Of a DNA stretch of 64,000 bases, positions 46,579 through 60,725 are shown piece after piece. How positions within the stretch are numbered: position 1 is the first letter of the stretch; each line of letters starts with the position of its first letter. The DNA comes from Scilla litardierei (taxonomy: Eukaryota; Streptophyta; Magnoliopsida; Asparagales; Asparagaceae). The stretch is from NCBI GenBank assembly GCA_030789695.1, contig CM061142.1, forward strand, positions 607,671,659-607,735,658, read 5' to 3'. The notes below the pieces were generated by a model. That model saw nothing but the letters and a program-made list of their open reading frames with translations. It did not search any database and was not told where the DNA came from. Made by a program: the position numbers and the translations under genes.

Positions 46579-49500
46579 GGACTAAACCCTCGTTTCACTG
46601 GCTTTATACAGTCCATACACACCCAATCTTCCAAGCCCACATTTGGACACAAATTACCACGTACGAGTTAGGTTCATGGGACAACAATAAACAAATGCCT
46701 TACAAAGATGAAAAATGTACTCTGATTAACTGAAACTTAATTTGTGCTTGTGACTTTGTAGGCGTGGAAACACCTCTACTTGGTCAAATTCGGCCAAGAA
46801 AATAAAAGGAAAAAATCATCATGCATAGTAACATTTGCCTACATACCAAGATTGCCAAGTTGAAGTCATCTATAAAATGCAAAGCTGGTATCATAGTTAA
46901 GATGAAAACAAAAAAAAACAAAAGCATTGCAACAATCCTCTAACCAACTGAACTCAAAGATGAATATAACCTACAAGAAAAGGATTCAAACTTTCTTACG
47001 GGAAAAAAACAAAACATAAACATTAACAAGATTATACCTCAGCTTTCTGCATCGATCGATGCTCCCGAAAGATTTCTAACTTGATTTACGTTAATCTAAA
47101 CTAATCTAAGATGAATGTAACTCACGTGATTAAAAATGAAGCCGAAAATTAGAGAAAAACAAATAACAGCATCGATTAGAGATAATAAACTAGAAGAAAA
47201 TGGTAGAACGGTATGATTAAAATAGATAGGCCGGTAAACAATATCGTTGTTTAAAGTTATTTACCATGGAAAAAGTTAACTGGAATACATAGCTTTTATA
47301 GTTAGAAATTGAAGGGGTTTTGGGTATTTACTTTTAAAATATTACTTATTTTGTAATTTACCATACAAGCCTACCATATTATTTAAATACGTTTCAAACA
47401 AATTTTGGCAAATTGAAGACCAAATCTTTGGGTTGAAGAACCCAAATGGCCCAAATCTTTTGGAAAATAACGTTTGAAAATCCCACTTAATTTAGCTGGA
47501 ATGAATAGTCTTCTAGCAAACTCTCTTTAACTAAAATTAGTAATCTTTAGACTAAGTAGCATAGTTACATGGATCATACTATAATAAAGATCGCATGAAA
47601 CAGTTGAAGTTATGGATAGATGAAGTCAGGACGAAGACATGGGCCAATAAAATATTTAGATTAAGGATTGGGCGGGGGCCGCGCGTGCGCGTACCCCCTC
47701 TGTAACAAATTATGACGTCCACTCTCCCACTTGGGGAGATGGTAGGCCCACGCACCACCAGAGTGCAATGGAGGCCATGAACCTAGGCCTGGGCCTTCTT
47801 GATCACCCAATGACCCCGTCCAGGTAAGTATGGATCAAGGTTAGTCATGCATCCAATTTAATACACATCTCACCCAATCTAATCTCCCCACACTGTCGAT
47901 GTGGGACTAAACCCTCGTTTCACATGCTTTCTACAGTCCATACGCACCCAATCTTCCAAGCCCACATTTGGACACAAATTACCACGTACGAGTTAGGTTC
48001 ATGGGACAACAATCAACAAATGCCTTACAAAGATTAAAAATGTACTTTGATTAACTGAAACTTAATTTGTGCTTGTGACTATGTGGGCGTGGAAACACCT
48101 CTACTTGGTCAAATTCGGCCAAGAAAATAAAAGGTAAAAAATGTCTTGCATAGTAACATTTGCCTACATACCAAGATAGCCATGTTTAAGTCTTCTATAA
48201 ATGGCAAAGCTGGTATCATAGTTAAGATGAAAACAAAAAAAAAACAAACGCATTGCAATAATCCATCTAACCAACTAAACTCAAAGATGAATATAACCTA
48301 CAAGAAAAGGATTCAAACTTTCTTACTGTAAAAAAAACAATACATAAACGTTAACGAGATTATACCTCGGTTTTCTGCACCGATCGATGCTCGTGAAAGA
48401 TTTCTAACTTGATTTACGTTAATCTAAACTAATCTAAGATGAATGTAACTCACGTGATTAAAAATGAAGCCGAAAATTAGAGAAAAACAAATAACAGCTT
48501 CGATTAGAGATAATAAACTAGAAGATAATGGTAGAACGGTATGATTAAACTAGATAGGCCAGTAAACAATATTGTTGTTTAAAGTTATTTACCTTGGAAA
48601 AAGTTAACTGGAATACATAGCTTTTATAGCTAGAAATTGAAGGGGTTTTGGGTATTTACATTTCAAATATTACTTATTTTGTAATTTACCATACAAGCCT
48701 ACCATATTATTTAAATATGTTACAAAAACCTTTTGGCAAATTGAAAACCAAATCTTTGGGTTGAGGAACCAAATGGCCCAAATATTTAGGAAACTAAAGT
48801 TTGAAAATCCCACTTAATTTAGCTGGAATGAAAAGTCTTCTAGCAAACTTTCTTTAACTAAAATTAGTAATCTTTAGACTAAGTAGCATAGTTACATGGA
48901 TCATTCAATAATAAAGATCGCTTGAAACAGTTGAAGTTATGGATAGATGAAGTCAGGACGAAGACACGGGCCAATAAAATATTTAGATTAAGGATTGGGC
49001 GGGGCCGCACGTGCGCGTACCCCCTCTGCAACAAATTATGACGTCCACTCTCCCACTTAGGGAGATGGTAGGCCCATGCACCTCCAGAGTGCAATGGAGG
49101 CCATGAACCTCGGCCTGGGCCTTCTTGATCACCCAATGACCCCGTCCAGGTAAGTATGGATCAAAGTTAGCCGTGCATCCAATTTAATACACATCTCACC
49201 CCATCTAATCTCTCCACACTGTCGATGTGGGACTAAACCCTCGTTTCACTGGCTTTCTACATTCCATACACACCCAATCTTCCAAGCCCACATTTGGACA
49301 CAAATTACCACGTACGAGTTAGGTTCATGGGACAACAATAAAAAAATGCCTTACAAAGATGAAAAATGTACTCTGATTAACTGAAACTTAATCAGTGCTT
49401 GTGACTATGTGGGCGTGAAAACACCTCTACTTGGTCAAATTCGGCCAAGAAAATAAAAGGTAAAAAATGTCTTGCATAGTAACATTTGCCTACATACCAA

Positions 49501-52500
49501 GATAGCCATGTTTAAGTCATCTATAAATGGCAAAGCTGGTATCATAGTTAAGATGAAAACAAAAAAAAAACAAACGCATTGCAATAATCCATCTAACCAA
49601 CTAAACTCAAAGATGAATATAACCTACAAGAAAAGGATTCAAACTTTCTTACTGTAAAAAAAACAATACATAAACGTTAACGAGATTATACCTCGGTTTT
49701 CTGCACCGATCGATGCTCGTGAAAGATTTCTAACTTGATTTACGTTAATCTAAACTAATCTAAGATGAATGTAACTCACGTGATTAAAAATGAAGCCGAA
49801 AATTAGAGAAAAACAAATAACAGCTTCGATTAGAGATAATAAACTAGAAGATAATGGTAGAACGGTATGATTAAACTAGATAGGCCAGTAAACAATATTG
49901 TTGTTTAAAGTTATTTACCTTGGAAAAAGTTAACTGGAATACATAGCTTTTATAGCTAGAAATTGAAGGGGTTTTGGGTATTTACATTTCAAATATTACT
50001 TATTTTGTAATTTACCATACAAGCCTACCATATTATTTAAATATGTTACAAAAACCTTTTGGCAAATTGAAAACCAAATCTTTGGGTTGAGGAACCAAAT
50101 GGCCCAAATATTTAGGAAACTAACGTTTGAAAATCCCACTTAATTTAGCTGGAATGAAAAGTCTTCTAGCAAACTTTCTTTAACTAAAATTAGTAATCTT
50201 TAGACTAAGTAGCATAGTTACATGGATCATTCAATAATAAAGATCGCTTGAAACAGTTGAAGTTATGGATAGATGAAGTCAGGACGAAGACACGGGCCAA
50301 TAAAATATTTAGATTAAGGATTGGGCGGGGCCGCACGTGCGCGTACCCCCTCTGCAACAAATTATGACGTCCACTCTCCCACTTAGGGAGATGGTAGGCC
50401 CATGCACCTCCAGAGTGCAATGGAGGCCATGAACCTCGGCCTGGGCCTTCTTGATCACCCAATGACCCCGTCCAGGTAAGTATGGATCAAAGTTAGCCGT
50501 GCATCCAATTTAATACACATCTCACCCCATCTAATCTCTCCACACTGTCGATGTGGGACTAAACCCTCGTTTCACTGGCTTTCTACATTCCATACACACC
50601 CAATCTTCCAAGCCCACATTTGGACACCAATTACCACGTACGAGTTAGGTTCATGGGACAACAATAAAAAAATGCCTTACAAAGATGAAAAATGTACTCT
50701 GATTAACTGAAACTTAATCAGTGCTTGTGACTATGTGGGCGTGAAAACACCTCTACTTGGTCAAATTCGGCCAAGAAAATAAAAGGTAAAAAATGTCTTG
50801 CATAGTAACATTTGCCTACATACCAAGATTGCCATGTTGAAGTCATCTATAAAATGCAAAGCTGGTATCATAGTTAAGATGAAAACAAAAAAAAACAAAC
50901 GCATTGCAACAATCCAACTAACCAACTAAACTGAAAGATGAATATTACCTACAAGAAAAGGATTCAAACTTTCTTACGGGAAAGAAAACAAAACATAAAC
51001 GTTAACAAGATTATACCATTGTTTTCTGCACCGATCTATACTCGTGAAAGATTTCTAACTTGATTTACGTTAATCTAAACTAATCTAAGATGAATGTAAC
51101 TCACGTGATTAAAATGAAGCCGAAAATTAGAGAAAAACAAATAACAGCATCGATTAGAGATAATAAACTAGAAGAAAATGGTAGAACGGTATTATTAAAC
51201 TAGATAGGCCGGTAAACAATATTGTTGTTTAAACTTATTTACCTTGGAAAAAGTTAACTGGAATACATAGCTTTTATAGTTAGAAATTGAAGGGGTTTTG
51301 GGTATTTACTTTTCAAATATTACTTATTTTGAAATTTACCATACAAGCCTACCATATTATTTACATACGTTACAAACAACTTTTGGCAAATTGAAAACCA
51401 AATCTTTGGGGTGAGGAACCCAAATGGCCCAAATCTTTTGGAAAATTACGTTTGAAAATCCCACTTAATTTAGCTGGAATGAAAAGTCTTCTAGCAAACT
51501 CTCTTTAACTAAAATTAGTAACCTTTAGACTAAGTAGCATATTTACATGGATCATTCAATAATAAAGATCGCTTGAAACAGTTGAAGTTATGGATAGATG
51601 AAGTCAGGACGAAGACACGGGCCAATAAAATATTTAGATTAAGGATGGGCGGGGCCGTGCATGCGCGTACCCCCTCTGCAACAAATTTTGACGTCCACTC
51701 TCCCACTTGGGGAGATGGTAGGCCCACGCACCTCTAGAGTGCAATGGAGGCCATGAACCTCGGCCTGGGCCTTCTTGATCACCCAATGACCACGTCCAGG
51801 TAAATATGGATCAAAGTTAGCCATGCATCCAATTTAATACACATATCACCCCATCTAATCTCCCCACACTGTCGATGTGGGACTATACCCTCGTTTTACT
51901 GGCTTTCTATAGTCCATACACACCCAATCTTCCAAGCCCACATTTAGACACAAATTACCACGTACGAGTTAGGTTCATGGAACCACAATAAACAAATGCC
52001 TTACAAAGATGAAAAATGTACTCTGATTAACTGAAACTTATTTATGCTTGTGACTTTGTAGGCGTGGAAACACCTCTACTTGGTCAAATTAGGCCAAGAA
52101 AATAAAAGGAAAAAACGTCTTGCATAGTAACATTTGCCAACATACCAAGATTGCCATGTTGAAGTCATCTATTAAATGCAAAGCTAGGATCATAGTTAAG
52201 ATGAAAACAAAAAAAAACAAACGCATTGCAACAATCCCTCTAACCAACTAAACTTAAAGATGAATATAACCTACAAGAAAAGGATTCAAACTTTCTTACG
52301 GGAAAAAGAACAAAACATAAATGTTAACAAGATTATAACTCAGCTTTCTGCACCGATCGATGCTCCCGAAAAATTTCTAACTTGATTTACGTTAATCTAA
52401 ACTTATCTAAGATGAATGCATCTCACGTGATTAAAAATGAAGCCGAAAATTAGAGAAAAACAAATAACAGCATCGATTAGAGATAATAAACTGGAAGAAA

Positions 52501-55500
52501 ATGGTAAAAACAGTATGATTAAACTAGATAGGCCGGTAAAAAATATTGTTGTTTAAAGTTATTTACCATGGAAAAAGTTAACTGGAATACATAGCTTTTA
52601 TATTTAGAAATTGAAGGGGTTTTGGGTGGTTACATTTCAAATATTACTTATTTTGTAATTTACCATACAAGCCAACCATATTATTTAATATACGTTTCAA
52701 ACAACTTTTGGAAAATTGAACACTAAATCTTTGGGTTGAAGAACCCAAATGGCCCAAATCTTTTGGAAAATAAAGTTTGAAAATCTCACTTAATTTAGCT
52801 GGAATGAAAAGTCTTCTAGCAAACTGTCTTTAACTAAAATTAGTAATCTTTAGACTAAGTAGCATAGTTACATGGATCACACTATAATAAAGATCGCATG
52901 AAACTGTTTAAGTTATGGATAGATGAAGCCAGGACGAAGACATGGGCCAATAATATATTTAGATTAAGGATTGGGCGGGGGCCGTGCGTGCGCGTACCCC
53001 CTCTGCAACAAATTATGACGTCCACTCTCCCACTTGCGCAGATGGTAGGCCCACACACCTCCAGAGTGCAATGGAGGCCATGAACCTAGGCCTGGGCCTT
53101 CTTGATCACCCAATGACCCCGTCCAGGTAAGTATGGATCAAGGTTAGCCGTGCATCAAATTTAATACACATCTCACCCCATCTAATCTCCCCACACTGTC
53201 GATGTGGGACTAAACCCTCGTTTCACTGGCTTTCTACAGTCCATACACACCCAATCTTCCAAGCCCACATTTGGACACAAATTACCACGTAAGAGTTAGG
53301 TTCATAGGACAACAATAAACAAATGCCTTACAAAGATGAAAAATGTACTCTGATTAACTGAAACTTAATTTGTGCTTGTGACTATGTGGGCGTGGAAACA
53401 CCTCTACTTGGTCAAATTCGGCCAAGAAAATAAAAGGAAAAAAATGGCTTGCATAGTAACATTTGCCTACATACCAAGATAGCCATGTTTAAGTCATCTA
53501 TAAAAGGCAAAGCTGGTATCAAAGTTAAGATGAAAACAAAAAAAACAAACGCATTGCAACAATCCATCTAACCAACTAAACTCAAAGATGAATATAACCT
53601 ACAAAAAAAGGATTCAAACTTTCTTACGGTAAAAAAACAATACATAAACGTTAACGAGATTATACCTCGGTTTTCTGCACCGATCGATGCTCGTGAAAGA
53701 TTTCTAACTTGATTTACGTTAATCTAAACTAATCTAAGATGAATGTAACTTACGTGATTAAAAATGAAGCCGAAAATTAGAGAAAAACAAATAACAGCTT
53801 CGATTAGAGATAATAAACTAGATAATAATGGTAAAACGGTATGATTAAACTAGATAGGCCAATAAACAATATTGTTGTTTAAAGTTATTTACCTTGGAAA
53901 AAGTTAACTCGAATACATAGCTTTTATAACTAGAAATTGAAGGGGTTTCGGGTATTTACTTTTCAAATATTACTTATTTTGTAATTTACCATACAAGCCT
54001 ACCATATTAATTAAATATGTTACAAACAACTTTTGGCAAATTGAAAACCAAATCTTTGGGTTGAGGAACCAAATGGCCCAAATATTTAGGAAACTAAAGT
54101 TTGAAAATCCCACTTAATTTAGCTGGAATGAAAAGTCTTCTAGAAAACTCTCTTTAACTAAAATTAGTAATCTTTAGACTAAGTAGCATAGTTACATGGA
54201 TCATTCAATAATAAAGATCGCTTGAAACAGTTGAAGTTATGGATAGATGAAGTCAGGGCGAAGACACGGGCCAATAAAATATTTAGATTAAGGATTGGGC
54301 GGGGCCGCGCATGCGCGTACCCCCTCTGCAACAAATTATGACGTCCACTCTCCCACTTGGGGAGATGGTAGGCCCACGCACCTCCAGAGTGCAATGGAGG
54401 CCATGAACCTCGGCCTGGGCCTTCTTGATCACCCAATGACCCCGTCCAGGTAAGTATGGATCAAAGTTAGCCGTGCATCCAATTTAATACACATCTCACC
54501 CCATCTAATCTCCCCACACTGTCGATGTGGGACTAAACCCTCGTTTCACTGGCTTTCTACAGTCCATACACACCCAATCTTCCAAGCCCACATTTGGACA
54601 CAAATTACCACGTACGAGTTAGGTTCATGGGACAACAATAAACAAATGCCTTACAAAGATGAAAAATGTACTCTGATTAATTGAAACTTAATTTGTGCTT
54701 GTGACTATGTGGGCGTGGAAACACCTCTACTTGGTCAAATTCGGCCAAGAAAATAAAAGGTAAAAAATGTCTTGCATAGTAACATTTGCCTACATACCAA
54801 GATTGCCATGTTGAAGTCATCTATACAATTCAAAGCTGGTATCATAGTTAAGATGAAAACAAAAAAAACATACGCATTGCAACAATCCATCTAACCAACT
54901 AAACTCAAAGATGAATATAACCTACAAGAAAAGGATTCAAACTTTCTTACGGGAAAAAAACAAAACATAAACGTTAACAAGATTATACCACTGTTTTCTA
55001 CACCGATCGATACTCGTGAAAGATTTCTAACTTGATTTACGTTAATCTAAACTAATCTAAGATGAATGTAACTCACGTGATTAAAATGAAGCCGAAAATT
55101 AGAGAACAACAAATAACAGCATCGATTAGAGATAATAAACTAGAAGAAAATGGTAGAACGGTATGATTAAACTAGATAGGCCGGTAAACAATATTGTTGT
55201 TAAAACTTATTTACCTTGGAAAAAGTTAACTGGAATAAATAGCTTTTATAGTTAGAAATTGAAGGGGTTTTGGGTATTTACTTTTCAAATATTACTTATT
55301 TTGAAATTAACCATACAAGCCTACCATATTATTTACATACGTTAGAAACAACTTTTGGCAAATTGAAAACCAAATCTTTGGGTTGAGGAACCCAAATTGC
55401 CCAAATCTTTTGGAAAATTACGTTTGAAAATCCCACTTAATTTAGCTGGAATGAAAAGCCTTCTAGCAAACTCTCTTTAACTAAAATTAGTAACCTTTAG

Positions 55501-57985
55501 ACTAAGTAGCATAGTTACATGGATCATTCAATAATAAAGATCGCTTGAAAAAGTTGAAGTTATGGATAGATGAAGTCAGGACGAAGACACGGGCCAATAA
55601 AATATTTAGATTAAGGATGGGCGGGGCCGCGCAAGCGCGTACCCCCTCTGCAACAAATTATGACGTCCACTCTCCCACTTGGGGAGATGGTAGGCCCACG
55701 CACCTCCAGAGTGCAATGGAGGCCATGAACCTCGGCCTGGGCCTTCTTGATCACCCAATGACCACGTCCAGGTAAGTATGGATCAAAGTTAGCTGTGCAT
55801 CCAATTTAATACACATCTCACCCCATCTAATCTCCCCACACTGTCGATGTGGGACTATACCCTCGTTTCACTGGCTTTCTATAGTCCATACACACCCAAT
55901 CTTCCAAGCCCACATTTAGACACAAATTACCACGTACGAGTTAGGTTCATGGGACCACAATAAACAAATGCCTTACAAAGATGAAAAATGTACTCTGATT
56001 AACTGAAACTTATTTGTGCTTGTGACTTTGTAGGCGTGGAAACACCTCTACTTGGTCAAATTAGGCCAAGAAAATAAAAGGAAAAAAACGTCTTGCATAG
56101 TAACATTTGCCAACATACCAAGATTGCCATGTTGAAGTCATCTATTAAATGCAAAGCTAGGATCATAGTTAAGATGAAAACAAAAAAACAAACGCATTGC
56201 AATAATCCCTCTAACCAACTAAACTTAAAGATGAATATAACCTACAAGAAAAGGATTCAAACTTTCTTACGGGAAAAAGAACAAAACATAAATGTTAACA
56301 AGATTATAACTCAGATTTCTGCACCGATCGATGCTCCCGAAAAATTTCTAACTTGATTTACGTTAATCTAAACTTATCTAAGATGAATGCAACTCACGTG
56401 ATTAAAAATGAAGCCGAAAATTAGAGAAAAACAAATAACAGCATCGATTAGAGATAATAAACTGGAAGAAAATGGTAGAACAGTATGATTAAACTAGATA
56501 GGCCGGTAAAAAAAATTGTTGTTTAAAGTTATTTACCATGGAAAAAGTTAACTGGAATACATAGCTTTTATATTTAGAAATTGAAGGGGTTTTGGGTGGT
56601 TACATTTCAAATATTACTTATTTTGTAATTTACGAAACAAGCCAACCATATTATTTAAATACGTTTCAAACAACTTTTGGCAAATTGAAAACCAAATCTT
56701 TGGGTTGAAGAACCCAAATGGCCCAAATCTTTTGGAAAATAAAGTTTGAAAATCTCACTTAATTTAGCTGGAATGAAAAGTCTTCTAGCAAACTCTCTTT
56801 AACTAAAATTAGTAATCTTTAGACTAAGTAGCATAGTTACATGGATCATACTATAATAAAGATCGCATGAAACAGTTTAAGTTATGGATAGATGAAGCCA
56901 GGACGAAGACATGGGCCTATAATATGTTTAGGTTAAGGATTGGGCGGGGGCCGCGCGTGCGCGTACCCCATCTGCAACAAATTATGACGTCCACTCTCCC
57001 ACTTGGGTAGATGGTAGGCCCACACACCTCCAGAGTGCAATGGAGGCCATGAACCTAGGCCTGGGCCTTCTTGATCACCCAATGACCCCGTCCAGGTAAG
57101 TATGGATCAAGGTTAGCCGTGCATCAAATTTAATACACATCTTACCCCATCTAATCTCCCCACACTGTCGATGTGGGACTAAACCCTCGTTTCACTGGCT
57201 TTATACAGTCCATACACACCCAATCTTCCAAGCCCACATTTGGACACAAATTACCACGTACGAGTTAGGTTCATGGGACAACAATAAACAAATGCCTTAC
57301 AAAGATGAAAAATGTACTCTGATTAACTGAAAATTAATTTGTGCTTGTGACTTTGTAGGCGTGGAAACACCTCTACTTGGTCAAATTAGGCCAAGAAAAT
57401 AAAAGGAAAAACGTCTTGAATGGTAACGTTTGCCTACATACCAAGATTGCCATGTTGAAGTCATCAATAAAATGCAAAGTTGGTATCATAGTTAAGATGA
57501 AAAAAAAAACAAACGCATTGCAACAATCCATCTAACCAACTAAACTCAAAGATAAATATAACCTACAAGAAAAGGATTCAAACTTTCTTACGGGAAAAAA
57601 CCAAAACATAAACGTGAACAAGATTATATCTCTGCTTTCTGCACAGATCGATGCTCCCAAAAGATTTCTAACTTGATTTAAGTTAATCTAAACTAAACTA
57701 AGATGAATGTAACTCACGTGATTAAAAATGAAGCCGAAAATTAGAGAAAAACAAATAACAACATCGATTAGAGATAATATGCTAGAAGAAAATGGTAGAA
57801 CGGTATGATTAAACTAGATAGGCCGGTAAAAAATATTTTTGTTTAAAGTTATTTACCTTGGAAAAAGTTAATTGGAATACATAGCTTTTATAGTTAGAAA
57901 TTGAAGGGGTTTTGGGTATTTACTTTTCAAATATTACATATTTTGTAATTTACCATACAAGCCTACCATATTATTTAAATACGTT
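46579..57985. repeat. 1.32-kb satellite array, block 3 (about 8.6 units)
   Basis: It begins with the right GGACT duplication of B. The landmark TGTCGATGTGGG is at 47894, 49220, 50546, 51870, 53197, 54520, 55842 and 57166, periods 1322-1327. Variant order is a hybrid unit, then S2 S2 S2 S1 S2 S2 S1. Two neighbouring units (about 48120-49445 and 49446-50771) are almost identical. The block ends inside a unit at 57985, where the LTR of E starts. No genes seen. Confidence 0.95.
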
Positions 57986-58566
57986 TGTAACGGTCGCTTT
58001 CCGACCTTACGAATTTTCTGCGTGCACGTGCTTTATCGTGCACGTAATTTTATTTGGATATTCTTGGATTCCGAAATATGCGATGTGTTATGCCGTTGTG
58101 ATCATTTGGGAGTGTAGAATTTTATAGTAATGTTTGGGAATGCCGATTCACGGTTCATTTTCTCGCAAAACGATTTTGAACGATAGGGGCGTTTTGGTCA
58201 TTTGTCTCAAAACGCCGCTTCCAATTTTACGTATATTTTTGGTAGGTGTTACGCACGATCGAGCTCTGTAGATCTGTGCATCTCGTCTCCATAATCACCC
58301 CGGTATTTTCGGATTATTTTTCTGACGCCCGGTTTGAGAGATATCACCCGGAATAACCTCGACCGTCGATCTCCCCAATCAGATTCAAAATTCAAATTGT
58401 TAGCCAAATCTGGCTAAATCTTTCTTTTAAATCGTTTAAAATTTTTCCTAATCTTCTTCTCTAATCTCCCCTAGATTTACCCCAACCTGTACACCCTCTT
58501 ACCCCATATCTCCCCTCCTTTAACAGTAAACCTAGTGTTATATAGTTTTTACCTATTATTATAATA

Positions 58567-58599
58567 ACCCTAGCTTTAACCCTAAGCCCTAACCCTATT
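58567..58599. repeat. Telomere-like CCCTAA motifs in LTR of E
   Basis: CCCTAGCTTTAACCCTAAG followed by CCCTAACCCTA: degenerate short copies of the plant telomere/telo-box motif, about 30 bp downstream of a TATATAG. Confidence 0.6.
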
Positions 58600-58664
58600 T
58601 TTCATATTCCCACAGCAGACCTAGGGCTAACTCAGCCGTCGGCCCCCTAAAACACAAAAATCCC

Positions 58665-58667
<3 letters not shown>

Positions 58668-58736
<69 letters not shown>

Positions 58737-58758
58737 CTCCTCCTCCTCCTCCTCCTCC
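58668..58758. repeat. (CT)n / (CTC)n microsatellite
   Basis: An uninterrupted CT run to about 58733, then a CTC run to 58758. Confidence 0.97.
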
Positions 58759-60180
58759 CTCGCACCTCCTCCCTCGCACCCACGGCGAGGCCGCCGCCGC
58801 GCTCCCCGCGCCTCCCTGACGTCGCACGAACCCGACCGCCACCATCGTGATCGTCCCGCCGCATCGCCTTCCCCGCGCTGCCGTGACCACCGAGCCACCA
58901 TCCCGATCGCCGCTCCACTGCCGCGATCCACTCACCCCCGCCGCGATCCTCGCCGCCGAACAAGCTTCCCAGCGCCGTCGCGCTCCCCTCACAGATCCTC
59001 GCACAGCCGACGACTGCTTGCTCCTCTCCCCTCTCCGCCACCCTCTCCGCCCCCCTCCGGCCACCATTCGCTTCTCCACTGCTGCATATCCCCGCGTCGC
59101 TCGCCATCGCTACCCGTCGTCGCATCATCCCATCATCTGCAGATCCCTGTACACGGCCCCGCTCTCAGCCGCTCATCCGCAGCCCCGCGCAGAGGCCGCA
59201 CCGCCACGATCCCCGACCGTGGCCGCCCTTCACAGCGCCTCGACTGCGCTCTCTCTGCAGCCGCTCCCCTCTCTCACGGCCCCAGTCCGCCACCACTCTG
59301 CACACGCCGGTGATCCGCCGGTGGCCCTCGCAGATCCGACCGAACACCCCCTAGGCCGGAGGTACCCCGCGACGACTTCTAGGCCGAACAGCCCGTGGAC
59401 TTACGTTCCAACGGATTTTCATCACCGTTACATGCCGTAGCCCGCTGTTTTTACCGTCGGACTTACCATGCTCGCTGCCCGAACGAGTCTCACTACGCTA
59501 CCCGTAGTCGAGACGCCGTTGACGCCACAGATCCCATGCCGCCCAGACACTACGTCCGCACTACTCCAGACACCGGAGAGGTTGGTTTTCCTGAAACTCG
59601 TAGCATAACACACCCGTAGCGAAAACTGGAAACCTAACTAAAATCGGCAACTTAACACATTAAATTTACTTTCTGCTCCCTTAAAACAATGTGTAACCGT
59701 AGATCGACGATCGGACTTTTTGACTGTGCACATAGGATAGAATCGTCGAATAGGCTGAACGGACATCTTGACTTGTGACTGTTAGGGTAGCCACGTCCAA
59801 CCTAGAAACGAACCTAAATAGGATTTATTGAAAAATGCAACCTGATAACGTCGCCGTGACCTGTTTCAGACGGACTACCGCGGACGCGATGACTGGACGA
59901 GACGCCTCAGACAGACGACACACTCGCCATCGCAGGCAAGTGAACCCACTTGCGTTTTTGACCGCGTCTTGGTCTTAAATTGTTAGAACTGTTAGACTGT
60001 GAATGTACAGGACCGAACGTGAAATGATAACGTCCAGGACGCCCTGACAACCTAGACTTGACGATGAAGTCAAGGCGTAAAGACAACAACTTTTGACACC
60101 GTAGGACTATCTTGTGTGTGCGTGCGTGTGTACACCCTAGAATAACCTTTCCTGTCTTGTCACGTCCCGTCCCGTCTTGC

Positions 60181-60343
60181 ACAGCCCAGAGGGCAATAGG
60201 GCACTCTCCGAGTGATCCTTTGTCGTGATACACAGCCCAGAGGGCAATAGGGCACTCTCTAAGTGATCCCTTGTCATGATACACAGCCCAGAGGGCAATA
60301 GGGCACTCGCCAAGCTAGAGCGAGTGATCCCTTGTCATGTCAT
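60181..60343. repeat. 51-bp tandem repeat, three copies, in LTR of E
   Basis: ACAGCCCAGAGGGCAATAGG recurs at 60181, 60232 and 60283. The third copy has an insertion of about 11 bases (AAGCTAGAGCG). Confidence 0.92.
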
Positions 60344-60725
60344 GTCTTGTCATGTCTTGAATACTTGGGGTTGGGGTAGGGTTGAGCGTTCGCACGGGAA
60401 GAGGGTCTGATCCCCCTCGAACCGTAAGGCGTGAACCCTTTCGTGTCACACTTATCTTGTCTTGTCCCGTCATGTCCCGACTTGTCTTGACACCTGTTAG
60501 GTTAGTCCCATAGTTGGTAGCACACGCTACGACTACTACTTGTCACGTTTTACTTTCCTGCTGCGTTTACTTTCTTTTGTTCCTCTGTTATAACCTCAGC
60601 ATGCTAATCAACCAGTAAACCATTGTTAAATAGTTAAATAGTCGGTACACTTGCAGTTTGGTCTGACCCTCTTTTGTAGACCTTACCTGACGTATAGTTC
60701 CTTCTTTTGGTGCTGTACGTCAGGT

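Noticed and set aside
3730..57000. Many ORFs of 60-85 codons recurring every 1.32 kb on both strands
   Set aside because: They are parts of the satellite unit. Frames are lost in other units and no domain is seen, so recurrence reflects DNA repetition and not coding.
3549..57985. Ribosomal intergenic spacer or a tandem gene family
   Set aside because: No rRNA sequence or consistent coding frame was seen in any unit.
58595..59440. ORFs with Arg-Glu runs (minus) and a Pro-rich 197-codon ORF (plus) in the LTR of E
   Set aside because: The Arg-Glu run is the (CT)n microsatellite read on the other strand. The Pro-rich ORF is open in a GC-rich stretch and has no domain.
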